DNA of 6,922 nucleotides, taken from contig JAGGTZ010000095.1 of assembly GCA_021158805.1 (NCBI GenBank), positions 1-6,922 of the forward strand, read 5' to 3'. The notes under the pieces are model-generated. The model was not told where the DNA came from. It saw only the letters and a program-made list of their open reading frames with translations, and ran no database searches. Source of the DNA: Thermoproteota archaeon. GTDB lineage: Archaea; Korarchaeota; Korarchaeia; Korarchaeales; Korarchaeaceae. Position numbers and translations under genes: made by a program. Below are positions 1 through 5,366 of this stretch, one piece after another. How positions within the stretch are numbered: the first letter of the stretch is position 1; the number at the start of each line of letters is the position of its first letter.

Positions 1-2
1 AC

Positions 3-266
3 AATCCTGTATCGACTTCCATACAGCTCGTCAGAAAAGCCCATATACAGCTAATACTCTCATCCTTTCTGGGAGGGGCATCGGCTCTTTCTGGAATGCT
101 AGTTAGTTATGCCTTGGATTGGCCCGTTGGAGCGACTATAGCAATTATCTCAACTATAATGCTGGTAGCCTCGTCTCTAACGAGATTTATCGTTGAGATC
201 GGTAGGAAGAGACTCCTAAGTAGGTTAGTAGGTAAGTCAACAATGGCTCCTCAGATAAAGAGATGA
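3..266 (+). CDS. ABC-3 family metal-ion ABC transporter permease, C-terminal part
   Basis: This is the last 87 codons of a membrane permease that starts before the window; the reading frame is open from base 3 to the TGA at 264-266. The segment VRKAHIQLILSSFLGGASAL, followed by GMLVSYALDWPVGATIAII, matches the C-terminal pattern of ZnuB/MntB/TroC-type permeases, in which a hydrophobic helix leads to a G-x-x-x-S-Y-x-x-D-x-P-x-G-A-T signature and then a last membrane helix. A basic tail (RFIVEIGRKRLLSRLVGK) follows, probably cytoplasmic. Proteins of this family import Zn, Mn or Fe(II) with a binding protein and an ATPase, which would lie upstream of the window. The metal cannot be told from this fragment. 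The call rests on a recognised signature in a short stretch; family assignment is fairly secure, substrate is not. Confidence 0.75.
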   Translation, partial: NPVSTSIQLVRKAHIQLILSSFLGGASALSGMLVSYALDWPVGATIAIISTIMLVASSLTRFIVEIGRKRLLSRLVGKSTMAPQIKR

Positions 267-522
267 TGTCGCTCTGTTTCCCCTACAGCAATCATAAGTG
301 ATTTCAGCTATCGAGAGGATCCCTTCTCAGTAGGTAAAGGTAAAGGAAAAAGAGTAGGGAAAGAGTCTTTCGTGTCAACTAGAATCTTATGACTGTTCTA
401 AGCCCGCTATACCCTCCGGAGAGCATTTCGCTGCGAGATCAGGTGCGTGAGTAAGGCCTATAGTATCACTGATCGAGCAGGGAGCCGACCGGCGTTGTGC
501 ATCCCTTTTAACTGTAAACTAA
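267..522. other. intergenic stretch with no recognised gene
   Basis: About 290 bases separate the metal permease from the antitoxin gene, and this part holds no open frame with recognisable protein features on either strand. No tRNA-like fold, CRISPR repeat or long inverted repeat was seen. An 8-base palindrome CTCCGGAG at 414-421 is too short to mean much. No clear T-rich terminator follows the permease stop. Confidence 0.5.
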
Positions 523-533
523 AATCTATATAC
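520..533 (+). promoter_or_regulatory. archaeal promoter (BRE plus TATA box) for the vapBC pair
   Basis: An A-rich element TAAAAT (520-525) stands directly before a TATA-like box CTATATAC (526-533). The box centre is about 27-28 bases before the ATG at 557, so transcription would start at or next to the start codon. No Shine-Dalgarno sequence precedes that ATG, which agrees with a leaderless mRNA. A second weaker candidate, CTTTTAAC, lies at 505-512. Confidence 0.5.
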
Positions 534-545
534 GGTACAAGTATA
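529..545. promoter_or_regulatory. candidate VapB operator, inverted repeat TATAC-N7-GTATA
   Basis: A perfect 5-base inverted repeat with a 7-base spacer overlaps the end of the TATA box and the region before the predicted transcription start. A further GTATAC palindrome (541-546) and a GTAT (555-558) continue the motif. Ribbon-helix-helix antitoxins of the VapB family usually repress their own operon by binding such repeats over the promoter, so the place is right. The repeat is short and AT-rich, so chance cannot be excluded. Confidence 0.33.
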
Positions 546-556
546 CACTAACCTGT

Positions 557-781
557 ATGTCTACGGAAGTCCTATCAGTGAGGGTCAGGAAGGAGCTGAA
601 GAGGAAAGCCGAGGAGCTCGGCTTGGACCTCAGATCTATAGTTGAGAGAGCATTAAAAGAGGAGATACGAAAACAAAAAGTCAAAAGATTTCAAAAAATC
701 CTCGAAGAGGCCTTAGAGAGTATGGACCTATCTGAGGAGGAGTGGATCGAGGCTGTAAGGGAGTCCAGATCGGAGAGGTGA
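557..781 (+). CDS. vapB: VapB-type antitoxin, ribbon-helix-helix
   Basis: This 74-residue, highly charged protein has the build of an archaeal VapB antitoxin. Residues 4-9 (EVLSVR) can form the DNA-binding beta strand, residues 11-20 a first helix, and 25-40 (LRSIVERALKEEIRKQ) a second helix, the usual ribbon-helix-helix order. The C-terminal half (about 45-74) is a charged helix with an acidic stretch SMDLSEEEWIEAV, the type of tail that wraps and blocks the toxin. The PIN-domain toxin gene starts 5 bases after its stop, which is the standard antitoxin-toxin order and spacing. The ATG at 557 has no Shine-Dalgarno sequence and lies at the predicted transcription start, so translation is probably leaderless. 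It probably represses its own promoter together with VapC. The role is inferred from fold pattern and context; the sequence itself carries no unique signature. Confidence 0.8.
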   Translation: MSTEVLSVRVRKELKRKAEELGLDLRSIVERALKEEIRKQKVKRFQKILEEALESMDLSEEEWIEAVRESRSER

Positions 782-786
782 CGTCC

Positions 787-1200
787 ATGTACCTCTTAGA
801 CGCTTCATCGGTCTATCCCATCATCATCAGACTAAGGGAGGAGGTGATGGAGCATACGGACCTCTTCTCGGTCTTGGATCTCACTCTGTACGAGGTGGGT
901 AACGCCTTATGGAAGGAATACAAGAGGGGTAAGATCAAGAATATGAAATCAGCTGTCGCTTTGTTCCGAGAGTTCCTGAATGATGTGACCGTAATGGGGC
1001 ACCCACCTCTAGAAGAAACATTAGATCTGGCTGTAAAGGAGAACTTGACTTTCTACGATGCATCTTACCTATGCATAGCTAAAAAAGAGGGGATGAGACT
1101 CGTGTCCGAGGACAAAGATCTTCTGAGATTTCCCCAATGCATCAGTGTTGATGAGTTGGTTAAGGAATTGAAGGAGTTGGACGGCGGTAAAGCTACCTAG
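787..1200 (+). CDS. vapC: VapC-type PIN-domain endoribonuclease toxin
   Basis: The 137-residue product has the PIN nuclease layout. The conserved acidic residues, which bind the catalytic metal, are visible: Asp5 in YLLDASS, Glu36 in LYEVGNALW, Asp91 in TFYDASYL, and Glu108/Asp109 in VSEDKDLL. Length is normal for VapC. These toxins cut RNA (tRNA or rRNA in studied members) when the antitoxin is degraded; this protein's target is unknown. The start is set at the ATG at 787 because the PIN fold begins there (MYLLDAS) and GGAGAGGTGA (772-781) precedes it at a proper distance; an upstream in-frame ATG at 742 would add 15 residues read out of frame from the antitoxin gene. It lies 5 bases after vapB, so the two are certainly one operon. 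All catalytic residues are present, so the toxin looks active. Confidence 0.88.
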   Translation: MYLLDASSVYPIIIRLREEVMEHTDLFSVLDLTLYEVGNALWKEYKRGKIKNMKSAVALFREFLNDVTVMGHPPLEETLDLAVKENLTFYDASYLCIAKKEGMRLVSEDKDLLRFPQCISVDELVKELKELDGGKAT

Positions 1201-1226
1201 ACTTAATCTGTTTTACGACCGAACAG

Positions 1227-1238
1227 TCTTTTTCTTCT
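1227..1238 (+). terminator. T-rich candidate terminator after vapC
   Basis: TCTTTTTCTTCT begins 27 bases after the vapC stop and contains five T in a row. Archaeal RNA polymerases commonly stop at such T tracts without a hairpin. No hairpin is evident here. Confidence 0.4.
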
Positions 1239-1303
1239 AGCTTGGTAGGAAAGCTCCTCAAACGATAAGAGATTCCTCGAGGAGGGCAGGTCGAGACGAT
1301 TGA

Positions 1304-1645
1304 GTGTACGTGGGCACCAACGTGATTGTGGCGTTCATGGACAGGGGGACCCGAATCATGGGAGAGCGGTAAAGCTACTGGAGGCTCCGAATAAGGCATC
1401 TTCCTTCCTCGCCCTAGTCGAACTGGCGTCTGTATACTCAAGGGCTGGGTTCGAGGATCCCCAAGCCCTAGCGATCTACTCGGTTGAGGAGGCCGGGTGG
1501 AGATAGCAGAAATCGAGTTCGGCGAGGTCTTCAGGGAAGCATTCAATCTGGCCGATAAGATCAGGTTGAAGACGCTGGACCTGCTTCACGTGGCCTTCTG
1601 TTCCCTGATGGGAGAGAGGTAGTAGGTATCGAAAGAGCAAAATAG
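1304..1645 (+). pseudogene. broken PIN-domain (VapC-like) toxin gene
   Basis: Three consecutive reading frames together give one PIN-domain protein of about 114 residues. The start is GTG at 1304 (VYVGTNVIVAFMDRG); the frame then changes near the G run at 1344-1348 (DPNHGRAVKLLE, then LVELASVYSRAGF), again near 1495-1497 (VEIAEIEFGEVF, then LKTLDLLHVAFCSLMGER), and perhaps again at 1618-1619, which gives VVGIERAK before a TAG at 1643-1645. Without the last change the protein stops at 1620-1622. Each change is corrected by adding one G to an existing G run. The first catalytic Asp, expected in YVDTN, is Gly (GGC at 1313-1315), one base from GAC. The middle Glu (LVELAS) and the third acidic residue (TLDLLH) remain. 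It is unlike the intact VapC nearby, so it is not a recent copy. No antitoxin gene is recognisable before it. Homopolymer sequencing errors could explain the frame breaks but not the Asp loss. Confidence 0.78.
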
Positions 1646-2096
1646 GATCGTTCGAATTCCCTCCCTCCAGAATATGGTTAGGTCAAAGACTTGGTGCATG
1701 TATCAAGAGCCCCTAGTAGACGGATGAGGCCCGGTGAGACTTCCGGCGGGTGAAAGAGAGTGCTCTAAGGGAAGAACGGCTGATCGGCTATTTTCGTTTT
1801 TACGTCAAGGGATTCACGCACGTTTGGTAGGTAGTGAGGGTATTGCTAGACCCGCATCATTCAGGGGGTTATTCCTGCCGGTCAGCGCGATGCTAATGAC
1901 GGATGTATCTAGACCTTGATGAAGGTTTCTAAGCAGACTGGTGAATAAATCAACATACTGTTAGAGAAGCTGAGGCCTACTTTTAATATGCAATTTCTAA
2001 TGATGATAAAGCAATAATGAGGTTCAGACACGAGGTGTAATATCCTCCATACCTGTTAAGGTTGCGAAGAGCTTCGATGGTGTCAAGTTGATTGTT
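1646..2096. other. gene-poor stretch, nothing recognised
   Basis: This 450-base stretch holds no gene I can support. An open frame at 1734-1919 gives a 61-residue sequence (start MRLPAGERECSKG) without known motifs, a Shine-Dalgarno sequence or a promoter, and it is rich in Arg, Gly and Ser as random frames here are. ATGATGA at 2000-2006 resembles a C box of an archaeal C/D guide RNA, but no CTGA D box follows at a suitable distance. A tiny hairpin CGAAG-AG-CTTCG (2065-2076) lies just beyond the nitroreductase stop. It may be remains of decayed genes, in line with the broken toxin gene next to it. Confidence 0.45.
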
Positions 2097-2678
2097 TTAA
2101 TCGCAGCCGGGCCTTATCAATTTATCCATTGTCTTTACGTGGCGGAATGGCTTGCCATACTCATCTTCGAAAACGAACTGCTCCATCTTCATCCTAGAGG
2201 TGCGATATCCACTTTCTCCCGGCCTTCCTATAGTGATTATGGCTACTGGTCTTCGGTCTTGGGGTGCATCTAGGATGCTTCTTACGGCATTGTCATCGAA
2301 GGCACCCACCCAGCATGTTCCATAACCCAGAGCATGGGCTGCCAACATTGCAAAGGTGGCTGCGATAGTAGCATCTTGTAGGGAGTAAAGTTCCATTCCC
2401 CTCGGCCCATAGACCCTAGCTGATCTCCTAGGAACCGAGAAGAACACTAGATGAACCGGGGCCCGGGCCATGAATGTTTGGTTATAGGAGGCCTTTGCCA
2501 AGAGCTTCCTCTTGGTAGGATCTCTGACAACTACTATATCATATGCCTGTAAGTTGCCAGCAGATGGCGCTGAACATGCGGCCTCTAATATGACATTCAG
2601 ATCCCTCTCGCTGACATCTTCCTCTAGGTACTTCCTAATTGATCTCCTCTCAGCCATAACGTCGAAAATGTCAGGCAT
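2097..2678 (-). CDS. nitroreductase-family FMN-dependent oxidoreductase
   Basis: This complete 193-residue protein has the nitroreductase fold signatures in order: the FMN phosphate-binding RRSIRKY (11-17), the loop APSAGNLQ (37-44), the helix region LYSLQDATIAATFAMLAAHA (about 97-116), GYGTCWVGAFDD (118-129), and IGRPGE (150-155) before the C-terminal arm. Members are cytoplasmic homodimers that bind FMN and use NAD(P)H to reduce nitro compounds, quinones, flavins or enones; the natural substrate here is unknown. Length is usual for the short archaeal members. The ATG at 2678 is chosen because the FMN motif starts 10 residues later and a TATA box lies 24 bases upstream. No Shine-Dalgarno sequence is present, so the mRNA is probably leaderless. 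It stands alone on the minus strand, divergent from the ABC operon, with no partner gene in view. Confidence 0.9.
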   Translation of the reverse strand: MPDIFDVMAERRSIRKYLEEDVSERDLNVILEAACSAPSAGNLQAYDIVVVRDPTKRKLLAKASYNQTFMARAPVHLVFFSVPRRSARVYGPRGMELYSLQDATIAATFAMLAAHALGYGTCWVGAFDDNAVRSILDAPQDRRPVAIITIGRPGESGYRTSRMKMEQFVFEDEYGKPFRHVKTMDKLIRPGCD

Positions 2679-2696
2679 CTATATTTATGGGTCGTT

Positions 2697-2706
2697 TAGA
2701 TATAAA
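2697..2706 (-). promoter_or_regulatory. TATA box of the nitroreductase gene
   Basis: On the minus strand this reads TTTATATCTA, centred about 24 bases before the ATG at 2678, a spacing that suits a leaderless transcript. A second AT-rich element (ATAAATAT on the minus strand, about 2681-2688) lies too close to the start codon to serve as its TATA box. Confidence 0.5.
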
Positions 2707-3010
2707 TGGATGATTGTCCTAAATTCCCTCTGATGGACTTTTTGACAGCTCGAGCTGCGATAATAGCCTAATTTCTGTAGGAGCTATTTCTAAGCCATTG
2801 AAACTACTGTCTAGCTCTCCATAATAGTGTGGGGCCTCTCACGATAAAGTTGCCTTCCGTCATTTTTACATTTTACACAGCAGCTACTGTGGCTAAAGAG
2901 CTGGCTGCATCAGGATAATACAGAGTTCTTATGAGAGATAATCGATAACGAATACAGTTTTCTACTGATTATTGGCTGATGGTATACCTCATTGGCAACT
3001 GGCTAAATGG
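2707..3010. other. intergenic stretch between divergent units, no gene recognised
   Basis: No supported gene lies here. It contains a perfect 12-base palindrome CAGCTCGAGCTG (2746-2757) and an imperfect hairpin at 2878-2907 (CAGCAGCT pairing with AGCTGGCTG, one bulged G, 13-base loop). Neither is followed by a T tract. Short open frames such as the one ending at 2918 show no recognisable protein family. Confidence 0.45.
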
Positions 3011-3022
3011 AAAGTATTTTAA
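3009..3022 (+). promoter_or_regulatory. candidate promoter of the amino acid ABC operon
   Basis: GGAAAG followed by TATTTTAA resembles an archaeal BRE plus TATA box and would place transcription start near 3043, leaving a leader of roughly 58 bases. Two other AT-rich candidates, GTATATGA near 3036-3043 and TTAATATG near 3056-3063, would give shorter leaders. The sequence does not decide between them. Confidence 0.35.
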
Positions 3023-3084
3023 CAAGGCTAGGTATGTATATGAACTAGCGGAAGCTTAATATGTAAGCCTTTGTTGATAATCTA

Positions 3085-3095
3085 AAAAGGAGGTG
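3085..3095 (+). promoter_or_regulatory. strong Shine-Dalgarno site of the binding-protein gene
   Basis: AAAAGGAGGTG ends 5 bases before the ATG at 3101 and is a near-perfect match to the anti-Shine-Dalgarno end of archaeal 16S rRNA. It fixes the start and shows that this gene, unlike vapB and the nitroreductase gene, has a leadered mRNA. Confidence 0.75.
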
Positions 3096-3100
3096 CTTGT

Positions 3101-3949
3101 ATGGCATCCAAGGCTCTTTCGGCTGTGGGTCTGATCATAGTAGCTATAATAGCATTCGTGGTTGGGTATTTCGTTTACCCTGCTGTGAACCCCGCGGGAG
3201 CGGCTGGTGGCGTATCTTGGGAGGATATAAAGAGTAAGGGTGTTCTAGTTGTCGCTACATCTCCAGATTGGCCGCCTTTTGAGTTTATAGATCCAAAGAC
3301 TAACAAAATTGTAGGATATGAAGTAGACCTCATGAATGCCGTTGCTCAGAAGCTAGGGCTGAGGGTTGAGTGGAAGGCTATGGACTTTGACACCATAATC
3401 CAAGCAGTCAAGAATAAGGAAGTCGACATGGGGGTGAGTGGGTTCTCAGTGACACCTGAGAGGCTGGAGCAGGTCCTCTTTACAATGCCGCACACGGTCA
3501 CTGAGGTACAACTGATAATGACAGAGAAAAGAGCTAAAGAGCTGGGAATAACGAGATTAGCTAGTATTGAGGATGTTGCCAAATATAACCTAATTATTGG
3601 TACAGGCAGTGGTACTCTGCAGGAAGCGGAGCTCCTAGATTTAGTAAAGAAGGGGATCTTGAAATCAGATCAGGTTAAATCATATCCAGACTTTGAGGTG
3701 GCTCTCGAAGACATGAAGAAGGGTACCATAGATGCTGTCTATGCAGAGACCCCGGTGACCACTTGGTGGATATCCACAGAGGAGGTTCCCCTAACGGTCA
3801 TATACTCCAGATCTTACTGGCCGGTTGCTTTCATGGCCAACAAGGACTACCTAGAGCTAGTGAAGAAGATCGATGGTGCTTTAGCTGAGCTATTCGCAAG
3901 CGGTGAGGTTGACAAAATTAGGGCCAAGTGGAACGTGACTAGTGGCTGA
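3101..3949 (+). CDS. amino acid ABC transporter, extracellular substrate-binding protein
   Basis: This 282-residue protein belongs to the family 3 solute-binding proteins (HisJ/GlnH type), which capture a polar amino acid outside the membrane and deliver it to the permeases. Residues about 6-27 (start LSAVGLIIVAIIAFVVGYFV) form one hydrophobic segment that is a signal or, more likely, a membrane anchor; there is no Cys in the protein, so no lipobox. The mature lobe starts near residue 40. Family motifs are ATSPDWPPFEF (52-62), GYEVDLMNAVAQKLG (72-86), SGFSVTPERLEQV (114-126) with Arg122 in the position that binds the amino acid carboxylate, GTGSGTLQE (168-176), and GTIDAVYAE (209-217) with Asp212 in the position that binds the alpha-amino group. 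Length is normal for the family. It is first in a four-gene operon with both permeases and the ATPase. The exact amino acid carried cannot be read from the sequence. Confidence 0.92.
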   Translation: MASKALSAVGLIIVAIIAFVVGYFVYPAVNPAGAAGGVSWEDIKSKGVLVVATSPDWPPFEFIDPKTNKIVGYEVDLMNAVAQKLGLRVEWKAMDFDTIIQAVKNKEVDMGVSGFSVTPERLEQVLFTMPHTVTEVQLIMTEKRAKELGITRLASIEDVAKYNLIIGTGSGTLQEAELLDLVKKGILKSDQVKSYPDFEVALEDMKKGTIDAVYAETPVTTWWISTEEVPLTVIYSRSYWPVAFMANKDYLELVKKIDGALAELFASGEVDKIRAKWNVTSG

Positions 3950-3963
3950 GCAGGGGATAGTAC

Positions 3964-4617
3964 TTGATAACCCTTAGCGACTTCCTTTTTTTGTTGCAGG
4001 GTGTACCTGTCACCTTATCAATTTCCTTACTGTCGTTCGCGCTTGGCTTCATAATAGGAATACCAATAGCTGTAGTTAGGCAGATAGCCCCTCTAGAGCT
4101 GACTGTGGTAGCTGAAGGATACGAGAAAGTGATGAGGGGAATTCCGGTCCTCGTATTCATGCTTTTCCTCCACTTCGGGCTGGCGGGCATAGTTCCGATA
4201 TTTAAGGACTCCTTCATAAGCTCTGTTGTGGCTCTTGGACTTAGGAGCGGAGCCTATCAGTCCCAGATATTCAGGGGCGCCATAAATAGCGTCGGAAGGG
4301 ATCAAATGAGAGCGGCAATATCGCTAGGAATGACTAGGACACAGGCTTTCAGGCATATAATACTCCCTCAGGCATTCATAGTTGCTCTACCGGGCTTAGG
4401 TAGCGAGATCGCCCTACTTATAAAGGACTCGTCTTACTCATTCGTCTTAGGGGTCTTAGACCTGACGAAATACTCTGACATCTTGAGAAAAGCTACAAAA
4501 TCTTTCATAATACCTTACCTTACTGCCGCTATCCTATACATACTCATGACCTTTCCAATCGCAAATTACTTGGACAGATGGGGCTCTAGGCTCAAGACGA
4601 AGTATGGTTTGAGGTGA
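3964..4617 (+). CDS. amino acid ABC transporter permease, HisM family (first)
   Basis: This 217-residue integral membrane protein is one of two permeases of the importer. It has hydrophobic segments near residues 14-38, 60-80, 84-100, 133-150 and 185-205, the pattern of polar amino acid permeases. Family motifs are KVMRGIPVLV (55-64) and the cytoplasmic EAA loop, from AAISLGMTRTQAFRHIILPQ to Ala137 (117-137), which contacts the ATPase. The start is TTG at 3964, 14 bases after the binding-protein stop, with a weak Shine-Dalgarno-like AGGGGAT just before it. There is no ATG or GTG in this frame before the first membrane segment, and the resulting N-terminus (ITLSDFLFLLQGVPVTLSIS) fits the family. 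It differs clearly from the second permease, so the pair probably makes a heterodimeric channel. Confidence 0.9.
   Translation: MITLSDFLFLLQGVPVTLSISLLSFALGFIIGIPIAVVRQIAPLELTVVAEGYEKVMRGIPVLVFMLFLHFGLAGIVPIFKDSFISSVVALGLRSGAYQSQIFRGAINSVGRDQMRAAISLGMTRTQAFRHIILPQAFIVALPGLGSEIALLIKDSSYSFVLGVLDLTKYSDILRKATKSFIIPYLTAAILYILMTFPIANYLDRWGSRLKTKYGLR
4611..4617 (+). promoter_or_regulatory. Shine-Dalgarno site that decides the ATPase start
   Basis: GAGGTGA spans the stop codon of the first permease and lies 5 bases before the ATG at 4623. It would overlap the alternative GTG start at 4614, so the ATG is preferred. Confidence 0.65.
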
Positions 4618-4622
4618 TTTTG

Positions 4623-5366
4623 ATGGCTGATGTTGTTCTGGCATGTGAGGGGCTTAAGAAGGCGTATGGGGATCTTATGGTCCTCAAAGGAATTAATTTC
4701 AAGATAGAAAAGGGTCAAACCAAGGTGATAATAGGGCCTAGTGGTTCGGGGAAGTCTACCTTCCTTAGAGTAATTGGTCTACTTGAACCTCCAACGGATG
4801 GCAAGGTTTTCTTCGAGGGGCAGGATGTCTACAGTTCAGATATGGATCTTAACATGGTAAGAGCTAAAATAGGATTCGTATTTCAGGAACCAAGCCTTTT
4901 CAGGCATTTAACCGCTCTAGACAATGTAAAAATAGGCCTGAAGGTGGTCTTGGGGATGAGCGAAGAGGAAGCCACTGAAAAGGCCATGGAAACCTTAAGA
5001 TTGGTCCATCTTGAGGAATGGGCTCACCATTACCCAGCACAGCTTTCAGGTGGACAGCAGCAGAGGGTAGGTATAGCTAGGGCTTTAGCGATGGATCCTG
5101 ACATACTGCTATTCGACGAGCCCACTGCTTCCCTAGATATAGAACTGACCTGGGAGGTCATCGATGTCATGAAGGAGTTAGCGGAGAGGGAAGTTACTAT
5201 GCTTGTAGTAACTCATGAGATTGGATTTGCCAAGGAAGTGGCGGACGAGATACTCTTCATGGACGATGGTAAGTTCCTAGAGTGGGGGCCACCCGAGAAA
5301 GTCCTGAGAAATCCATCGACACCTAGAGCTAGGGAATTCCTCAGCAGGCTCCTGGGAGGTGTCTGA
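4623..5366 (+). CDS. amino acid ABC transporter ATP-binding protein
   Basis: This 247-residue cytoplasmic ATPase powers the importer and is of the GlnQ/HisP type. All motifs are intact: Walker A GPSGSGKST (38-46), Q-loop Gln88 in FVFQEPSLF, signature LSGGQ (141-145) in LSGGQQQRVGIARAL, Walker B ILLFDEP (161-167), D-loop SLD (170-172), and switch His198 in VVTHE. Tyr15 in KAYGD is the usual aromatic residue stacking on adenine. The C-terminal NPSTPRAREFLSRLL is typical of polar amino acid ATPases. The start is the ATG at 4623, five bases after the first permease stop and after a good Shine-Dalgarno site; an in-frame GTG at 4614 overlapping that stop would add three residues. The gene overlaps the next permease gene by 8 bases, which suggests coupled translation. 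It is placed between the two permease genes, with which it works as a dimer. Confidence 0.95.
   Translation: MADVVLACEGLKKAYGDLMVLKGINFKIEKGQTKVIIGPSGSGKSTFLRVIGLLEPPTDGKVFFEGQDVYSSDMDLNMVRAKIGFVFQEPSLFRHLTALDNVKIGLKVVLGMSEEEATEKAMETLRLVHLEEWAHHYPAQLSGGQQQRVGIARALAMDPDILLFDEPTASLDIELTWEVIDVMKELAEREVTMLVVTHEIGFAKEVADEILFMDDGKFLEWGPPEKVLRNPSTPRAREFLSRLLGGV

Noticed and set aside
742..786. Extended start of the VapC gene, adding 15 residues
   Set aside because: These residues are the antitoxin coding sequence read in another frame; the PIN fold starts at ATG 787, which has its own Shine-Dalgarno site.
1441..1472. tRNA-like T arm (GGTTCGAGGATCC) with flanking GGGCT and AAGCCC
   Set aside because: It is the coding sequence of the PIN pseudogene (SRAGFEDPQAL); no acceptor, D or anticodon arms fit around it.
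1193..1546. Open frame of 117 codons on the minus strand
   Set aside because: It lies over the broken PIN gene, is Pro/Ser/Arg-rich with no domain pattern, and is a shadow of the plus-strand coding remains.
1648..1672. Second TTCGAAT T-loop-like motif
   Set aside because: The flanks do not pair as a 5-base T stem and no other tRNA arms are present.
1734..1919. Open frame of 61 codons on the plus strand
   Set aside because: No Shine-Dalgarno sequence, promoter or family motif; composition looks like a chance frame.
1999..2045. C/D-box guide RNA starting with ATGATGA
   Set aside because: No CTGA D box follows at the distance needed, and no terminal stem closes it.
2790..2918. Short open frame ending in VAKELAASG, possibly a gene remnant
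   Set aside because: About 40 codons with no start signal and no family I can name; the similarity to cofactor-binding proteins is only an impression.
3346..3582. Minus-strand open frame over the binding-protein gene; similar ones lie over the first permease gene (3939-4305) and a plus-strand one over the nitroreductase gene (2512-2733)
   Set aside because: All overlap genes with clear family motifs in another frame and have no features of their own.
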